From NCBI GenBank assembly GCA_015494845.1, contig WGAL01000105.1, positions 1 through 20,227 of the forward strand: a stretch of 20,227 nucleotides of DNA, given 5' to 3'. The stretch comes from Melioribacteraceae bacterium. GTDB lineage: Bacteria > Bacteroidota > Ignavibacteria > Ignavibacteriales > Melioribacteraceae. The first letter of the stretch is position 1. Each line of letters opens with the position of its first letter. Positions 8,339 through 16,771 of the stretch are shown piece after piece. The position numbers and the translations under genes were made by a program. A model generated the notes under the pieces. That model worked only from the letters and a program-made list of their open reading frames with translations, did not search any database and was not told the origin of the DNA.

Positions 8339-8483
8339 GTCTTGAACCAAGATTAAAATGATTCATTGATTAGCATGATTAAATAAAAAGGTAATGGATT
8401 CAAAGGCACAAAGGTACAGAGGCTCAAAGAGGAAAAGGGTAAATCATGTAAATCATATAATCACAAAAATCATGGTTCGAGAC
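8339..8483. repeat. 145-bp palindromic repeat element with GATT-periodic arms
   Basis: Two 42-base arms (8339-8380 and 8442-8483) are inverted copies matching at 31 of 42 positions, best at the outer ends (GTCTTGAACCAAGATT against GTCTCGAACCATGATT). In each arm GATT recurs at spacings of 9, 8 and 9 bases, and the spacings are the same in both arms. The 61-base centre carries an 8-base tandem repeat. It encodes no protein. The form is that of a MITE- or REP-like dispersed element, or of a transcript that folds into one long hairpin. I recall similar GATT-type repeats in intergenic regions of Bacteroidetes relatives, but could not check. Confidence 0.7.
8401..8440 (+). repeat. 8-bp tandem repeat, five degenerate CAAAGGYA units
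   Basis: Consecutive octamers read CAAAGGCA, CAAAGGTA, CAGAGGCT, CAAAGAGG and AAAAGGGT. The first four clearly derive from one unit; the fifth is weaker. It sits exactly in the loop between the arms of the palindromic element and is purine-rich on the plus strand. The units are far too short for CRISPR. Confidence 0.75.
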
Positions 8484-8505
8484 AAATGCTGCTTAACTAT
8501 TCCGC

Positions 8506-8538
8506 GCACGGCAAGATAGTCCGCCGCGGCGAACGTGC
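8506..8538. repeat. GC-rich inverted repeat after the TPR operon
   Basis: GCACG at 8506-8510 pairs with CGTGC at 8534-8538, and the interior holds the perfect palindrome CGCCGCGGCG (8522-8531). It lies about 30 bases downstream of the last TPR/glycosyltransferase gene and could slow or stop transcription, but no T-run follows on the minus strand, so it is not a typical intrinsic terminator. Confidence 0.35.
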
Positions 8539-8568
8539 TGTTTCTTATTTTTTGCTCGTCACGCGTCG

Positions 8569-9912
8569 CTAAAACCTTGTAAGCAATTTACTAAGCTCCG
8601 AATTCACTTCTTCAAAAACCGGTTTCCATTTCCCGCGTTCTTTTTGTCTGAATAATTTCATTTGCGGATACCATTTCGTCCTGTCGTCGCTCATTCCCCA
8701 GCGCCAATCCGGGACGTAAGAAAGCAACGTCCAAACCGGCTTCCCGAGCACGCCTGCAAGATGCGGTATTACCGTGTCCGTCGTAATTATCAAATCCAAG
8801 TTTTCCATTATCGCGGCGGTTTCGGAAAAATCGCGTAAATATTCCGACAAATCGACAACTCCGTTTGCAAGCAAAAATTCTTTTTCGCGCTCGTAAATAT
8901 CTTTTTGAAGCGAGAAGAAAACCGCTTTTTTCCAATTGAGCAACGGCTTGAAATTATTTACTATCGTAGAACGCAAGTGGTTTTTCTTATATGCCGGATT
9001 GCCGCGCCACGCAATTCCGATTTTCATTTTGTCGCCGACGTCAAGTAGCGACTTCCATCTTTCCACTTTTTCCTTGTCCGGTTTTATGTAAGGAATTTCT
9101 TGCGGGATATTATCGTCGTTGATGTCCAACGCATAAGGCAAACTCATCAACGGGATTTGCAAATCGTAATTCGCCGTAGCGGAAAAATCCGGTCGCGAAG
9201 GAACGACGCGGTCGGCGACGCCTGAGTTTTTCAACAGTTCGAGCAGTTCGATTTGCGCTTCCAAAATCACCGTTCCGACTTTTTTCTTTGCAATTTTCAA
9301 TAATCTGACAAACTGCAAAAGGTCTCCGAAACCTTGATCGGAATAAACGTAAAGCGTTTTGTCTTTCGCTTCTTCGCCGCGCCAGCGTTTGCCAGGCAAT
9401 TCCTTGCGTTTCAATTCGTCGGTGAGAAAACGATATTCGTAATACCGCCAACCATTCTCGTATTCGCCGGTAAGCAAATAAAGCATAGACAAATTCAAAT
9501 ACGCCGAATGATATTTGTCGTTCAGTTCGATTGTCCGTTCGTATTCGCGAATTGCCTTCTCGATTTCGCCGATTTCCGAAAGCGCCAAAGCGTAATTGTA
9601 ATGCGCCGGCGCGTTGCTTTCGTCCGCTTCAACCGCGCGCGAAAAGTAATCGAGCGCTTTTTCAATGTTCTCCATTTGGAAATAAACAATTCCCAAATTC
9701 ACGAAGCCGGCGGAAGGATTTTCCAAAAGTCCTGCGGCTTGCTCGAATAATTTTATCGCTTTCGAAAAGTTCCCTTTATGAAAATAAATAAACGCGCTTA
9801 AATTCAACGCTTCCACGTCGTTAGGATTATCTGCAAGCGTATTTTCAAGCGTTTGCAACGCCACGTTCAGTTTGTTTTGTTCAATGAGTTTTTTTATCTC
9901 TTTCGCGTTCAT
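8569..9912 (-). CDS. TPR protein with C-terminal GT9-like glycosyltransferase domain
   Basis: A 447-residue cytoplasmic protein with no signal peptide. Residues about 1-150 form four TPR units (for example HYNYALALSEIGEIEKAIREY at about 104-124). A linker with ENGWRYYEYR (152-161) leads into a GT-B-like domain. That domain has features of the heptosyltransferase (GT9) fold: DQGFGDLLQF (192-201, like the GD loop of that family), KIGIAWRGNP (297-306), DTVIPHLAG (379-387, like the family D-T-x-x-x-HLA nucleotide-sugar site) and PDWRWG...WYP...LFRQ (401-422). TPR regions in such proteins usually bind the acceptor. The gene overlaps its upstream neighbour by ATGA and is the last of four related genes. 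The sugar and target are unknown. Confidence 0.85.
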   Translation of the reverse strand: MNAKEIKKLIEQNKLNVALQTLENTLADNPNDVEALNLSAFIYFHKGNFSKAIKLFEQAAGLLENPSAGFVNLGIVYFQMENIEKALDYFSRAVEADESNAPAHYNYALALSEIGEIEKAIREYERTIELNDKYHSAYLNLSMLYLLTGEYENGWRYYEYRFLTDELKRKELPGKRWRGEEAKDKTLYVYSDQGFGDLLQFVRLLKIAKKKVGTVILEAQIELLELLKNSGVADRVVPSRPDFSATANYDLQIPLMSLPYALDINDDNIPQEIPYIKPDKEKVERWKSLLDVGDKMKIGIAWRGNPAYKKNHLRSTIVNNFKPLLNWKKAVFFSLQKDIYEREKEFLLANGVVDLSEYLRDFSETAAIMENLDLIITTDTVIPHLAGVLGKPVWTLLSYVPDWRWGMSDDRTKWYPQMKLFRQKERGKWKPVFEEVNSELSKLLTRF

Positions 9913-12900
9913 TTTAGTTCGTTTTTTATTTTGTTTACGAGTTCGTTAATTGCGCTTTCCCAATTTCCGTATTCTTTTTGCCGAACCGCCTCAACCGAGC
10001 GATACCAAGCAATATTTGTTCTTTCGCTCCAACGCCAGTCGGGGCTGTAATGCAAAAGCAGAAAAGTTTTCTTGCCGAGCGCTCCGGCAAGATGCGCGTA
10101 AACCGTATCGACGGTAATTACGAAATCCATTGAATTTATTAGACTTGCCAAGCCGGAAAACGTTTTAAGATAATCCGGATTGTAAACAAAGTTTTCGCGT
10201 CGATTGAAAATTTCGATTTCTTCTTTCGTCGGATTATTTTGAAGCGGATAAAATTCAGCGTCATTTTCCGCAAATATTTTTTCAAGCGCTTGCAACTTCA
10301 AATGCCGCTTTCTTTGATGGACCGGGTACGGATTTCCGCGCCACGCAATTCCGATTTTCAATTTATTGTTTCCGTGAAAATTAATTCTACCCGCGTTTAA
10401 ATATTTTTCATTTATTTCAAACGTAGAACCGCTTTCATAAAAGAGTTTCAGCAACGAAACAATAGGAATAACATAATCGTAATTTTCTCCGTCGCATTGC
10501 GAAAGCGTAATTACATTGTCGAAGATATTTTGCTCGCTTAAATAATTAACAAGCGCGTCGCGCGTTGCTATCGTTACGAAATTATTTTGCGCCAACGCTT
10601 TCGCGTATCGAATAAATTGTATCGTGTCGCCAATTCCTTGTTCTTCGTAAATTAAAATTTTCTTTGACCCCAATCCGGCGAGGCTTTGCGGAATTTTGTT
10701 TTCGCAGGCCCCTTTGTTTATTAGCAATCGCGCTTCGTATTCTTGCAAGCCGTTTTCGAAATCGCCGAGGGCCAACAACACTTCGGCTTTCGCAAGATGA
10801 AATTCGGCTCTGTTTTCAAGACGGATTGCCGCGTTCAAATACTCAATCGCTTTTTCAAATTCATTCAGTTCCTGATAAATCAATCCGTAATTATAAAGCA
10901 AATCCGCGGCAATATTTCCCCGAAGCAGTTCCTCGTAAATATTTTTCGCTTCGTAAATCCTTCCGGTTGCGTAATAAAGCGAGGCGAGATTGAATTTCGC
11001 CTTGTCAAAATCCGGCGCGAGCGCGATTGCACGTTTGTAGTAAGTTTCCGCGTCGTTAAATTTTTCGTTTGCTTTCAGAATGTTTGCGAATATAAAATTT
11101 ATTTTTGCTGAGTTAGGAAAATCCGCAACGACGTGCATACCAACGCGTTCGGCAAATTCCGGTTCGTTAATCTGCAACAGCAAAAGCAAATAATTATAAT
11201 AAACTTCTTCGCTCGAAATTTTGTCAATCAATTTTTCGTAAAGCGTTCTCGCTTTGTTCAATTCGTTATTTTTATGATAAGCAAGCGCGAGATTAAAAAT
11301 CATTTCGTTTGTTTTAATTCCGTTTTCGTAAACGTTTTTCAATACTTCAAGCGCTTCGGTTTGTTTATTTTCTTTTTCCAACAATGCCGCTTTTTCAAAA
11401 ACTTCCGCCTGCATTTTTGCCAAATCTTCTTCGTCGCTTAAATTTGCTTTTGCGTTTACAAATTCAAGCAATGCGACTTTTAGTTTCAGAAGCGGTTCGT
11501 TCCAATTCCCTAATTCTTTTTGTCTGAATAACTTTACGGTCGAATACCAATCGTTTTTTTTATCTTCCGTTCCCCAACGCCAATCGGAATTTTTCGGCAA
11601 CAAAATGAAAGTCGGAACAAACATTGACGCCGCAAGATGCGCAACCGCCGTATCTACGCTTACGACGGCGTCCAAGCCGCCGATAATTTGCGCCGCGTCG
11701 TAAAAGTCGTTTGTTTCCATATCCGCGCGAACAACGTTGTTTTCGCTTAACAAACGATTTTCCTCATCGGAAATAATTCCTTTCTGCAACGAGTAAATTT
11801 CAGCGTGCAAGTCATTAAACGCAGATAAAAAGAGATTTAAATTCATCGAACGGAATTTGTCGTTTTCGTGCGCCGGATTTCCCTTCCACGCAATTCCGAT
11901 TTTTAGCGTATTTTGTCTTGTGTTTGTTTTAGGAAATTGCCACAGCGGTTTTTCCAATCCGACATTTTTTAACCCAAGCAAATAAGGCATACTCAATAGC
12001 GATGCGAAACAATCAAATTCGCTTTCGTCCGGTTTTCCCTCGCGCGAATAGACTTTGTCGAAAAACCCGCTCTTTTCGAAAAGCCGTTTTAATTCTTTTT
12101 TCACAACAATGGAAATTGACGCCGACCGAATATTTTTTACAAATCTTAAAAACTGAATTGCGTCGCCGAAACCTTGTTCCGCGTATAGTAAGATTCTCGA
12201 ATTTTTGAGTTCGCCTTTCTTACATTCCGGCCAATTAAAATTCGGACTAACGTAATCGCTTTTCTTTTTCCGCCATTCAAATTCGCGCCAACCGTTTTCA
12301 TATTCGCCGGAGCGCAATAAAATCAAACTCAAATTCCAATGCGCAATCGCGAGATTCACGTCTTCGTCAATCGCAAGTTCGTAATTCTCGCGCGCTCCTT
12401 CGTATTGAAATAAATTTTCGTAAACGACGCCAATGTTGTAATACGCGCTGGCTTTGCGCCTTATTCCGTTTTGCAAGGCGAGTTTGTAATTTTCCAACGC
12501 GCGTTCAAATTCTTTTTTTTGCTTGAAAACATTTCCCAACAAAAAATAAATTTCGCCTTTTTCATCCGAGAATTTCAACGCTGCCGATAAATACGGCAAC
12601 GCTTCGTCAAATTTTCCGGCGTCGTAAAACAAGCGCGCCGCGTCGAAAAGAATTTCGCCGTTAGTCGGCGCGAGTTCCGCAAGTTGCGCGCAAACTTTCG
12701 CCGCATTTAATTTTTTGCCTAATTTTTCATACGCCAAACAAAGCGGCTGTAATAATTGAGGGGAAGTTTCATCTAACGCATTTCGTTCAATAAAATCAAT
12801 AACTTTACGCGCTTTGCCTCTTTTAATCGAAAGTAAAATAAATTCTATGAATTTACGGGATAATTTCTCGTCGGCAAAAATATCCGTAATTGCGGACCTC

Positions 12901-12959
12901 CTCGCGTCGCTCGAATTAAGCAATCGCTCAAAGTCAATATTTTCGCTACTTAGAAGCAT
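9909..12959 (-). CDS. Double-module TPR/GT9-like glycosyltransferase
   Basis: A 1016-residue cytoplasmic protein made of two successive TPR-glycosyltransferase modules. Module A has TPRs over about 65-215, the linker ENGWREFEWR (221-230), EQGFGDAIQF (261-270), KIGIAWKGNP (353-362), DTAVAHLAA (436-444) and DWRWG...LFRQ (459-480). Module B has TPRs over about 520-735, a linker ENGLQEYEAR (735-744), EQGIGDTIQF (773-782), KIGIAWRGNP (868-877), DTVYAHLAG (951-959) and PDWRWS (973-978). Each module matches the layout of the 447-residue protein encoded next door, so the locus holds three copies of one design. Key GT9-like positions are kept in both halves, so neither looks dead. It starts within the last 14 bases of the GT2 gene. 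Confidence 0.85.
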   Translation of the reverse strand: MLLSSENIDFERLLNSSDARRSAITDIFADEKLSRKFIEFILLSIKRGKARKVIDFIERNALDETSPQLLQPLCLAYEKLGKKLNAAKVCAQLAELAPTNGEILFDAARLFYDAGKFDEALPYLSAALKFSDEKGEIYFLLGNVFKQKKEFERALENYKLALQNGIRRKASAYYNIGVVYENLFQYEGARENYELAIDEDVNLAIAHWNLSLILLRSGEYENGWREFEWRKKKSDYVSPNFNWPECKKGELKNSRILLYAEQGFGDAIQFLRFVKNIRSASISIVVKKELKRLFEKSGFFDKVYSREGKPDESEFDCFASLLSMPYLLGLKNVGLEKPLWQFPKTNTRQNTLKIGIAWKGNPAHENDKFRSMNLNLFLSAFNDLHAEIYSLQKGIISDEENRLLSENNVVRADMETNDFYDAAQIIGGLDAVVSVDTAVAHLAASMFVPTFILLPKNSDWRWGTEDKKNDWYSTVKLFRQKELGNWNEPLLKLKVALLEFVNAKANLSDEEDLAKMQAEVFEKAALLEKENKQTEALEVLKNVYENGIKTNEMIFNLALAYHKNNELNKARTLYEKLIDKISSEEVYYNYLLLLLQINEPEFAERVGMHVVADFPNSAKINFIFANILKANEKFNDAETYYKRAIALAPDFDKAKFNLASLYYATGRIYEAKNIYEELLRGNIAADLLYNYGLIYQELNEFEKAIEYLNAAIRLENRAEFHLAKAEVLLALGDFENGLQEYEARLLINKGACENKIPQSLAGLGSKKILIYEEQGIGDTIQFIRYAKALAQNNFVTIATRDALVNYLSEQNIFDNVITLSQCDGENYDYVIPIVSLLKLFYESGSTFEINEKYLNAGRINFHGNNKLKIGIAWRGNPYPVHQRKRHLKLQALEKIFAENDAEFYPLQNNPTKEEIEIFNRRENFVYNPDYLKTFSGLASLINSMDFVITVDTVYAHLAGALGKKTFLLLHYSPDWRWSERTNIAWYRSVEAVRQKEYGNWESAINELVNKIKNELK

Positions 12960-14454
12960 CCGGTAGGTTTTTCAGCTTTACAATAATGCGTTCCATAACA
13001 TTGATTAATTCCAAATTATCCGAATGATATTTTTTTACGTTTGACAATAAAACTTCCAACTTTGGCAAGTTCAATTCGGAAAAATAAAGGTTAAACAAAT
13101 TCCACATAGTTTTTAAATCGGACGGATTGATTTTCTGCGCGTTTTCCAAAAACGCTCTGCTCTGCTCCGGCTTGCTCTCTAAAAAAATCTCGCCGAGATT
13201 AAAAAGCAATTCGAAATTTTCAGGGAACTCGCGCGCCAAAAGTTTCGCCGCCTCAATTCCTTTTTCGGTCAAATATTTCACGGCTTGCGCAAGAATTCTT
13301 ACGTCGATTTTTCTTTTGAATTTATCGAACCGCGAAAGAATTTCACCAGGGACGTTTCCGCTTGAATAAATCGAATGGTAAAACGAAAGAAGTAATTTGT
13401 CGTTTTCGTCCAATTCCAACGCTTGAACTTTCGGATAAAAATATTCGAACAAGTCCTTATCGTTAATCAATAATGCCAAATTAATTCCGTAAAGCAAAAT
13501 GTTTTTTTCATTAACCAGCACGTCGAATTTCGCTCTTAATTTTCCCTCGAGCGCCAAACGATTTTTTTCGTATGCGATTTTGGCATATTTTGCGGCATCG
13601 TTCGCCTCTTGAAACTCAAGCGCGATATTTGCCGCAAGAACGTTCGCTATCGGAGAATCCGGGATTAACTCAAGCGCGCGCGAAACGTAATCTTTGGCTT
13701 TCGCAAAATTCTTTTTACCGAATTCGTAAGCCGCCAAATAACGCAGCGTTTGTCCGATGTGCGCTTCGTCCAACGCCGGATTTTCAAGAACTTTCAGAAA
13801 ATACTTACTGGCGCTTTCCGCGTCTTCCAGCGTTAAATACGTTTGTCCGATTTGAAAAGCATTGTAGGGCGACGGATTTGTTTTGTAATCTTCAAGAAGC
13901 AATTTCAAGTTTCGTTCGGCTTTCTTTTTCAACGCCGATTTGTCAATATCGTAACCGACGTGATTTATTACGATTTCCGAATCGCGTATTTCGTAATTCA
14001 ATGCGCGCAAGGAAGGTTCGATTTGTTCGTGAACTTTTCCACTAAACTTAACACCAGGATGACGACGGAAAAATCTGATAAATTTCATTACCGAGGGCGA
14101 ACCGGCTTCCGACGGACTGACGACGTTGCAAAAATATCCGATAAGTCCGTCTTCTCCGGCTAAGCGTTTTACCAATTGTTTTGAATTTTCATCGAGTCGT
14201 TCGTCGGCGTCCAAATACAAAATCCAATCGGAAGTCGATTTGGAAAGCGCGTAATTCCGCGCGGCTGAAAAATCGTTCACCCACTTGAAATCGTAAATTT
14301 TGGAATTAAACTCTGCGGCAATTTTTTTTGTGGAATCGGTTGAACCGGTATCGACAACAATTATTTCATCGGCTACGCCTTGGACGGAAAGCAAACATTC
14401 GCGTAAATGTTTTTCTTCGTTCTTTACAATCATACATAGCGAAACGCTTCCCAT
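12946..14454 (-). CDS. SunS-like GT2 glycosyltransferase with TPR region
   Basis: A 502-residue cytoplasmic protein. Residues 1-170 are a GT-A family 2 domain: VSLCMIVKNEEKHLRECL (4-21), DEIIVVDTGSTDSTKKIA (29-46), the ARN-containing stretch (65-67), and the metal-binding LDADE (81-85). VHEQIEP (141-147) and INHVGYD (163-169) follow, both typical of the family that includes the peptide S-glycosyltransferase SunS and many TPR-fused relatives. The remaining two thirds are helical repeats of TPR type, for example around 191-250 and 260-290. It lies 8 bases after the TPR-only gene and overlaps the next gene. By analogy it may attach the first sugar to a protein, but the acceptor is not visible here. 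Confidence 0.88.
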   Translation of the reverse strand: MGSVSLCMIVKNEEKHLRECLLSVQGVADEIIVVDTGSTDSTKKIAAEFNSKIYDFKWVNDFSAARNYALSKSTSDWILYLDADERLDENSKQLVKRLAGEDGLIGYFCNVVSPSEAGSPSVMKFIRFFRRHPGVKFSGKVHEQIEPSLRALNYEIRDSEIVINHVGYDIDKSALKKKAERNLKLLLEDYKTNPSPYNAFQIGQTYLTLEDAESASKYFLKVLENPALDEAHIGQTLRYLAAYEFGKKNFAKAKDYVSRALELIPDSPIANVLAANIALEFQEANDAAKYAKIAYEKNRLALEGKLRAKFDVLVNEKNILLYGINLALLINDKDLFEYFYPKVQALELDENDKLLLSFYHSIYSSGNVPGEILSRFDKFKRKIDVRILAQAVKYLTEKGIEAAKLLAREFPENFELLFNLGEIFLESKPEQSRAFLENAQKINPSDLKTMWNLFNLYFSELNLPKLEVLLSNVKKYHSDNLELINVMERIIVKLKNLPDASK

Positions 14455-14462
14455 TGCCTACT

Positions 14463-16574
14463 TTAACCTTCATCTTCTTCAATGCCCAACGCTTTGTTTA
14501 CTTTTACGAGTTCGCCCAAAGCGTATTTGTTGTTCGGATTGATTTCGAGCGATTTTTGCAAAAGGCGTTTTGCTTCCTCGTCGTTTCCCATTAAGTAATT
14601 TACCGTTCCCAAACCGGCGTAACCTTGCGCCGTTTCCGGATTGTATCGAATCGATTTTTCGAAATGCTCTTTCGCTTTTTCGTTTTCTTGAATTCCGAGA
14701 AAATTAAAACCCAAGAAATTGTTTATGCTCGAGAGCGCAAAACTTTTGTCTTGGTCTTCAAACGTTTCGATTACAAGTTTTTCGGCTTCTACAAGTTTAT
14801 TAATTGCTTCGCGGAATTCCTTAATTGCGAAATCGTCGTAAGCGTCTTCAATCAGCTGTTCGATTTTCTCTTTCGCGTCAAGAATTTCTTCGTCCGTTTT
14901 CTCGGAGGTTTCCGAATTTTTTTCGGTTTCACCGGATAACGCTTCGCTTACTTTTTTCAAACCGGCTTCGGCGAACTTGTTGCCCGGTTCGTTTCTCAAA
15001 GCCCATTCGTACATTACTTTTGCGTTTTCGTCCTGTTCGAGTAAATAAAAAATTTCGCCGAGACCCGCGCACGCTTGCGAACTGTCAGGATTCAAAACCA
15101 AAGCGCGTTCGAAGGCTTCGCGCGCTCTTTCTAGATTGTTCAACCCCAAATAAGCGTAGCCCTCAAAATTATAAAGACTTGCAAGAGAAACTTTCGCCTC
15201 TTTAACGTCGGGTTCTTCGTCGTAAAATTCACAGGCTTGACGCAAGTCTATAATCGTTCCTTCAAAATCTTTATTCAAAAATTTTTCATAAGCCGACATT
15301 ACCAACTCGTTAAATTTTTCGCTGTCGTCAATGTCGATGCCTAATTTCAAAGTGTTGTGGTCGGCAGGCAATCCGAGCGATTTGTTTACCTTCGCCAATC
15401 CGGCGTGAGCAAACGCGTTCTGCGGATTATTTTTTACCGCCCATTCATACATTATTTTCGCTTGTTTGTCGTTGCCTGTCAAATAAAAAACTTCGCCCAA
15501 ACCGGCGCACGCTTGCGAACTGTTCGGATTTAATTCGAGCGCTCTTTCAAATGTTTCTTGCGCGTCGGCAAGTTTACCTTGCGAAAGGTAATTAAACCCT
15601 TTAAAATTATTTATTCTTGCCAGAATATCTTTTTTATTTTCGAATTCTTCGTCCTCGATTTCTTTTTCCAAATTACCAAGAATTTCAACCGCTTCGCCAA
15701 ATTCTTTTTCCTCGAATTTTTCGAAAGCCCGTTGCATCTCATTATCGATTTTCGCGGAAATATCTTCAGGCACAACATCGTTCAAATTGTGAACAGGAGA
15801 CAAACCTAATTCGTGATTTACCTTTGCCAAGCCGACAAGCGCGTATTCGTCGTTCGGTTCAATTTTCAAAGCTTGCTCGTACATCACTTTGCTGTCATGG
15901 AACATTCCTTTTTTATAAAAATATTCAGCCAATCCAATCAGCGCAGGTGCGGAAAATTTGTTCAATTCCAAAACTTTCTGAAAAACTTCCTTTGCGCCTT
16001 CCAAATCGTTATCAGCCAAAAGAATATTGCCTTTAAGCAAAAGAACATCTTCGTTTGTTTTATCTTGAATTTTGGCAAGCCGTTCAAGCGCTTCGGAATA
16101 TTTATTGTCTAAAAACAATTTATAAGCTTCGTCGTAATTATCATTGTCTTCAGATGTTTGCATTTCATCTTCCAACGAGTTATGCTCCTGAGGATAACCT
16201 AAATGCTTATTAATATTTTGTAATGCTACTTTGGCGCGAATGTTTTCCGGTCCGTTTTTTACAGCCCACTCGAACATTTTTTTCGCTTCTTCTTTCATCT
16301 CCGCTATAAAAAAGATTTGTCCGAGCCCGAGACACGCCTCAACCGATTCAGGATTTAGCTCAAGGGCGCGTTGAAAAGAATCAAGCGCAAACTCAACATC
16401 TTCCTGTTCCAAAGCTATTACGCCGCGTAAAACATAAACGTCTTCCAAAGTCAAGCCGGCGTCGTTGCTTTCTTCAAAATATTCTTCGGCTTCCGTTAAA
16501 GCGTTTTGCGCCTCGTCAAATCGACCTTCCTTAAACAATTGATAAGCTTTCCTAAAAAGTTCGACGAACTTCAT
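14463..16574 (-). CDS. TPR scaffold protein of five super-repeats
   Basis: A 703-residue acidic protein without signal peptide or catalytic motif. It consists of five units of about 115-127 residues, at roughly 1-126, 145-258, 276-402, 423-547 and 572-698. Each holds several TPRs, with a shared core of the type ALELNPxSSQACAGLGE, then (A)KxMYEWAxKNxPxN. Four of the five close with a form of N-(I/V)-N-K-x-LG, three of them followed by an HN pair. Acidic linkers join the units. The start follows AAGGA at 8 bases. It is the first gene of the four-gene operon with the TPR glycosyltransferases and may be their scaffold or adaptor; that role is inferred from position and repeat type only. Confidence 0.85.
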   Translation of the reverse strand: MKFVELFRKAYQLFKEGRFDEAQNALTEAEEYFEESNDAGLTLEDVYVLRGVIALEQEDVEFALDSFQRALELNPESVEACLGLGQIFFIAEMKEEAKKMFEWAVKNGPENIRAKVALQNINKHLGYPQEHNSLEDEMQTSEDNDNYDEAYKLFLDNKYSEALERLAKIQDKTNEDVLLLKGNILLADNDLEGAKEVFQKVLELNKFSAPALIGLAEYFYKKGMFHDSKVMYEQALKIEPNDEYALVGLAKVNHELGLSPVHNLNDVVPEDISAKIDNEMQRAFEKFEEKEFGEAVEILGNLEKEIEDEEFENKKDILARINNFKGFNYLSQGKLADAQETFERALELNPNSSQACAGLGEVFYLTGNDKQAKIMYEWAVKNNPQNAFAHAGLAKVNKSLGLPADHNTLKLGIDIDDSEKFNELVMSAYEKFLNKDFEGTIIDLRQACEFYDEEPDVKEAKVSLASLYNFEGYAYLGLNNLERAREAFERALVLNPDSSQACAGLGEIFYLLEQDENAKVMYEWALRNEPGNKFAEAGLKKVSEALSGETEKNSETSEKTDEEILDAKEKIEQLIEDAYDDFAIKEFREAINKLVEAEKLVIETFEDQDKSFALSSINNFLGFNFLGIQENEKAKEHFEKSIRYNPETAQGYAGLGTVNYLMGNDEEAKRLLQKSLEINPNNKYALGELVKVNKALGIEEDEG

Positions 16575-16735
16575 TATTATTCCTTATAATTATTGACTTA
16601 TTATTTCAATATAACATTTTTACACAAACATTTTTTATGCCACAGAAATAAAATAAATGCGTTTGTAAAAACGAATTTTATTCAATCGGGATGTTTTAAA
16701 TTAGGCAAGTGTATAATATTAACCAAGTTAAATAA

Positions 16736-16757
16736 TAAAAAAGCCCCGAACGGGGCT
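16736..16757 (-). terminator. Rho-independent terminator of the LOG-family gene
   Basis: On the minus strand AGCCCC-GTTC-GGGGCT forms a perfect six-pair stem with a four-base loop, followed by TTTTT and an AT-rich tail. It begins 14 bases after the stop codon of the LOG gene. On the plus strand no T-run follows, so it works in one direction. It separates the LOG gene from the TPR operon. The remaining 160 bases up to that operon are AT-rich and show no promoter I would defend. Confidence 0.9.
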
Positions 16758-16771
16758 AAAATCACGTTTAA

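Larger units (their letters stand above)
8191..8568. other. Intergenic region between the two large operons
   Basis: This 378-base stretch separates the end of the TPR/glycosyltransferase operon from the start of the tal-to-uppP operon. The part next to tal (8191-8338) is AT-rich and should hold the promoter of that operon, though no box pair is convincing. The centre (8339-8483) is a palindromic repeat and the right part (8484-8568) is GC-richer with an inverted repeat. No open reading frame with coding character is present, and no T-tailed terminator hairpin was found after the upstream operon. Confidence 0.7.

Noticed and set aside
8401..8440. CRISPR-like array
   Set aside because: The units are 8 bases with no spacers, so it is a simple tandem repeat.
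8612..8935. Minus-strand frames overlapping the 447-residue TPR-GT gene (8612-8935 and 9110-9451)
   Set aside because: They are out-of-frame readings with Arg-rich, low-complexity composition, while the main frame carries clear GT9-like motifs throughout.
16620..16650. Sigma-54-like promoter (TGGCAT ... TTTG) before the TPR operon
   Set aside because: The -12 element lacks the GC dinucleotide at the right spacing, and the match occurs in generally AT-rich sequence.
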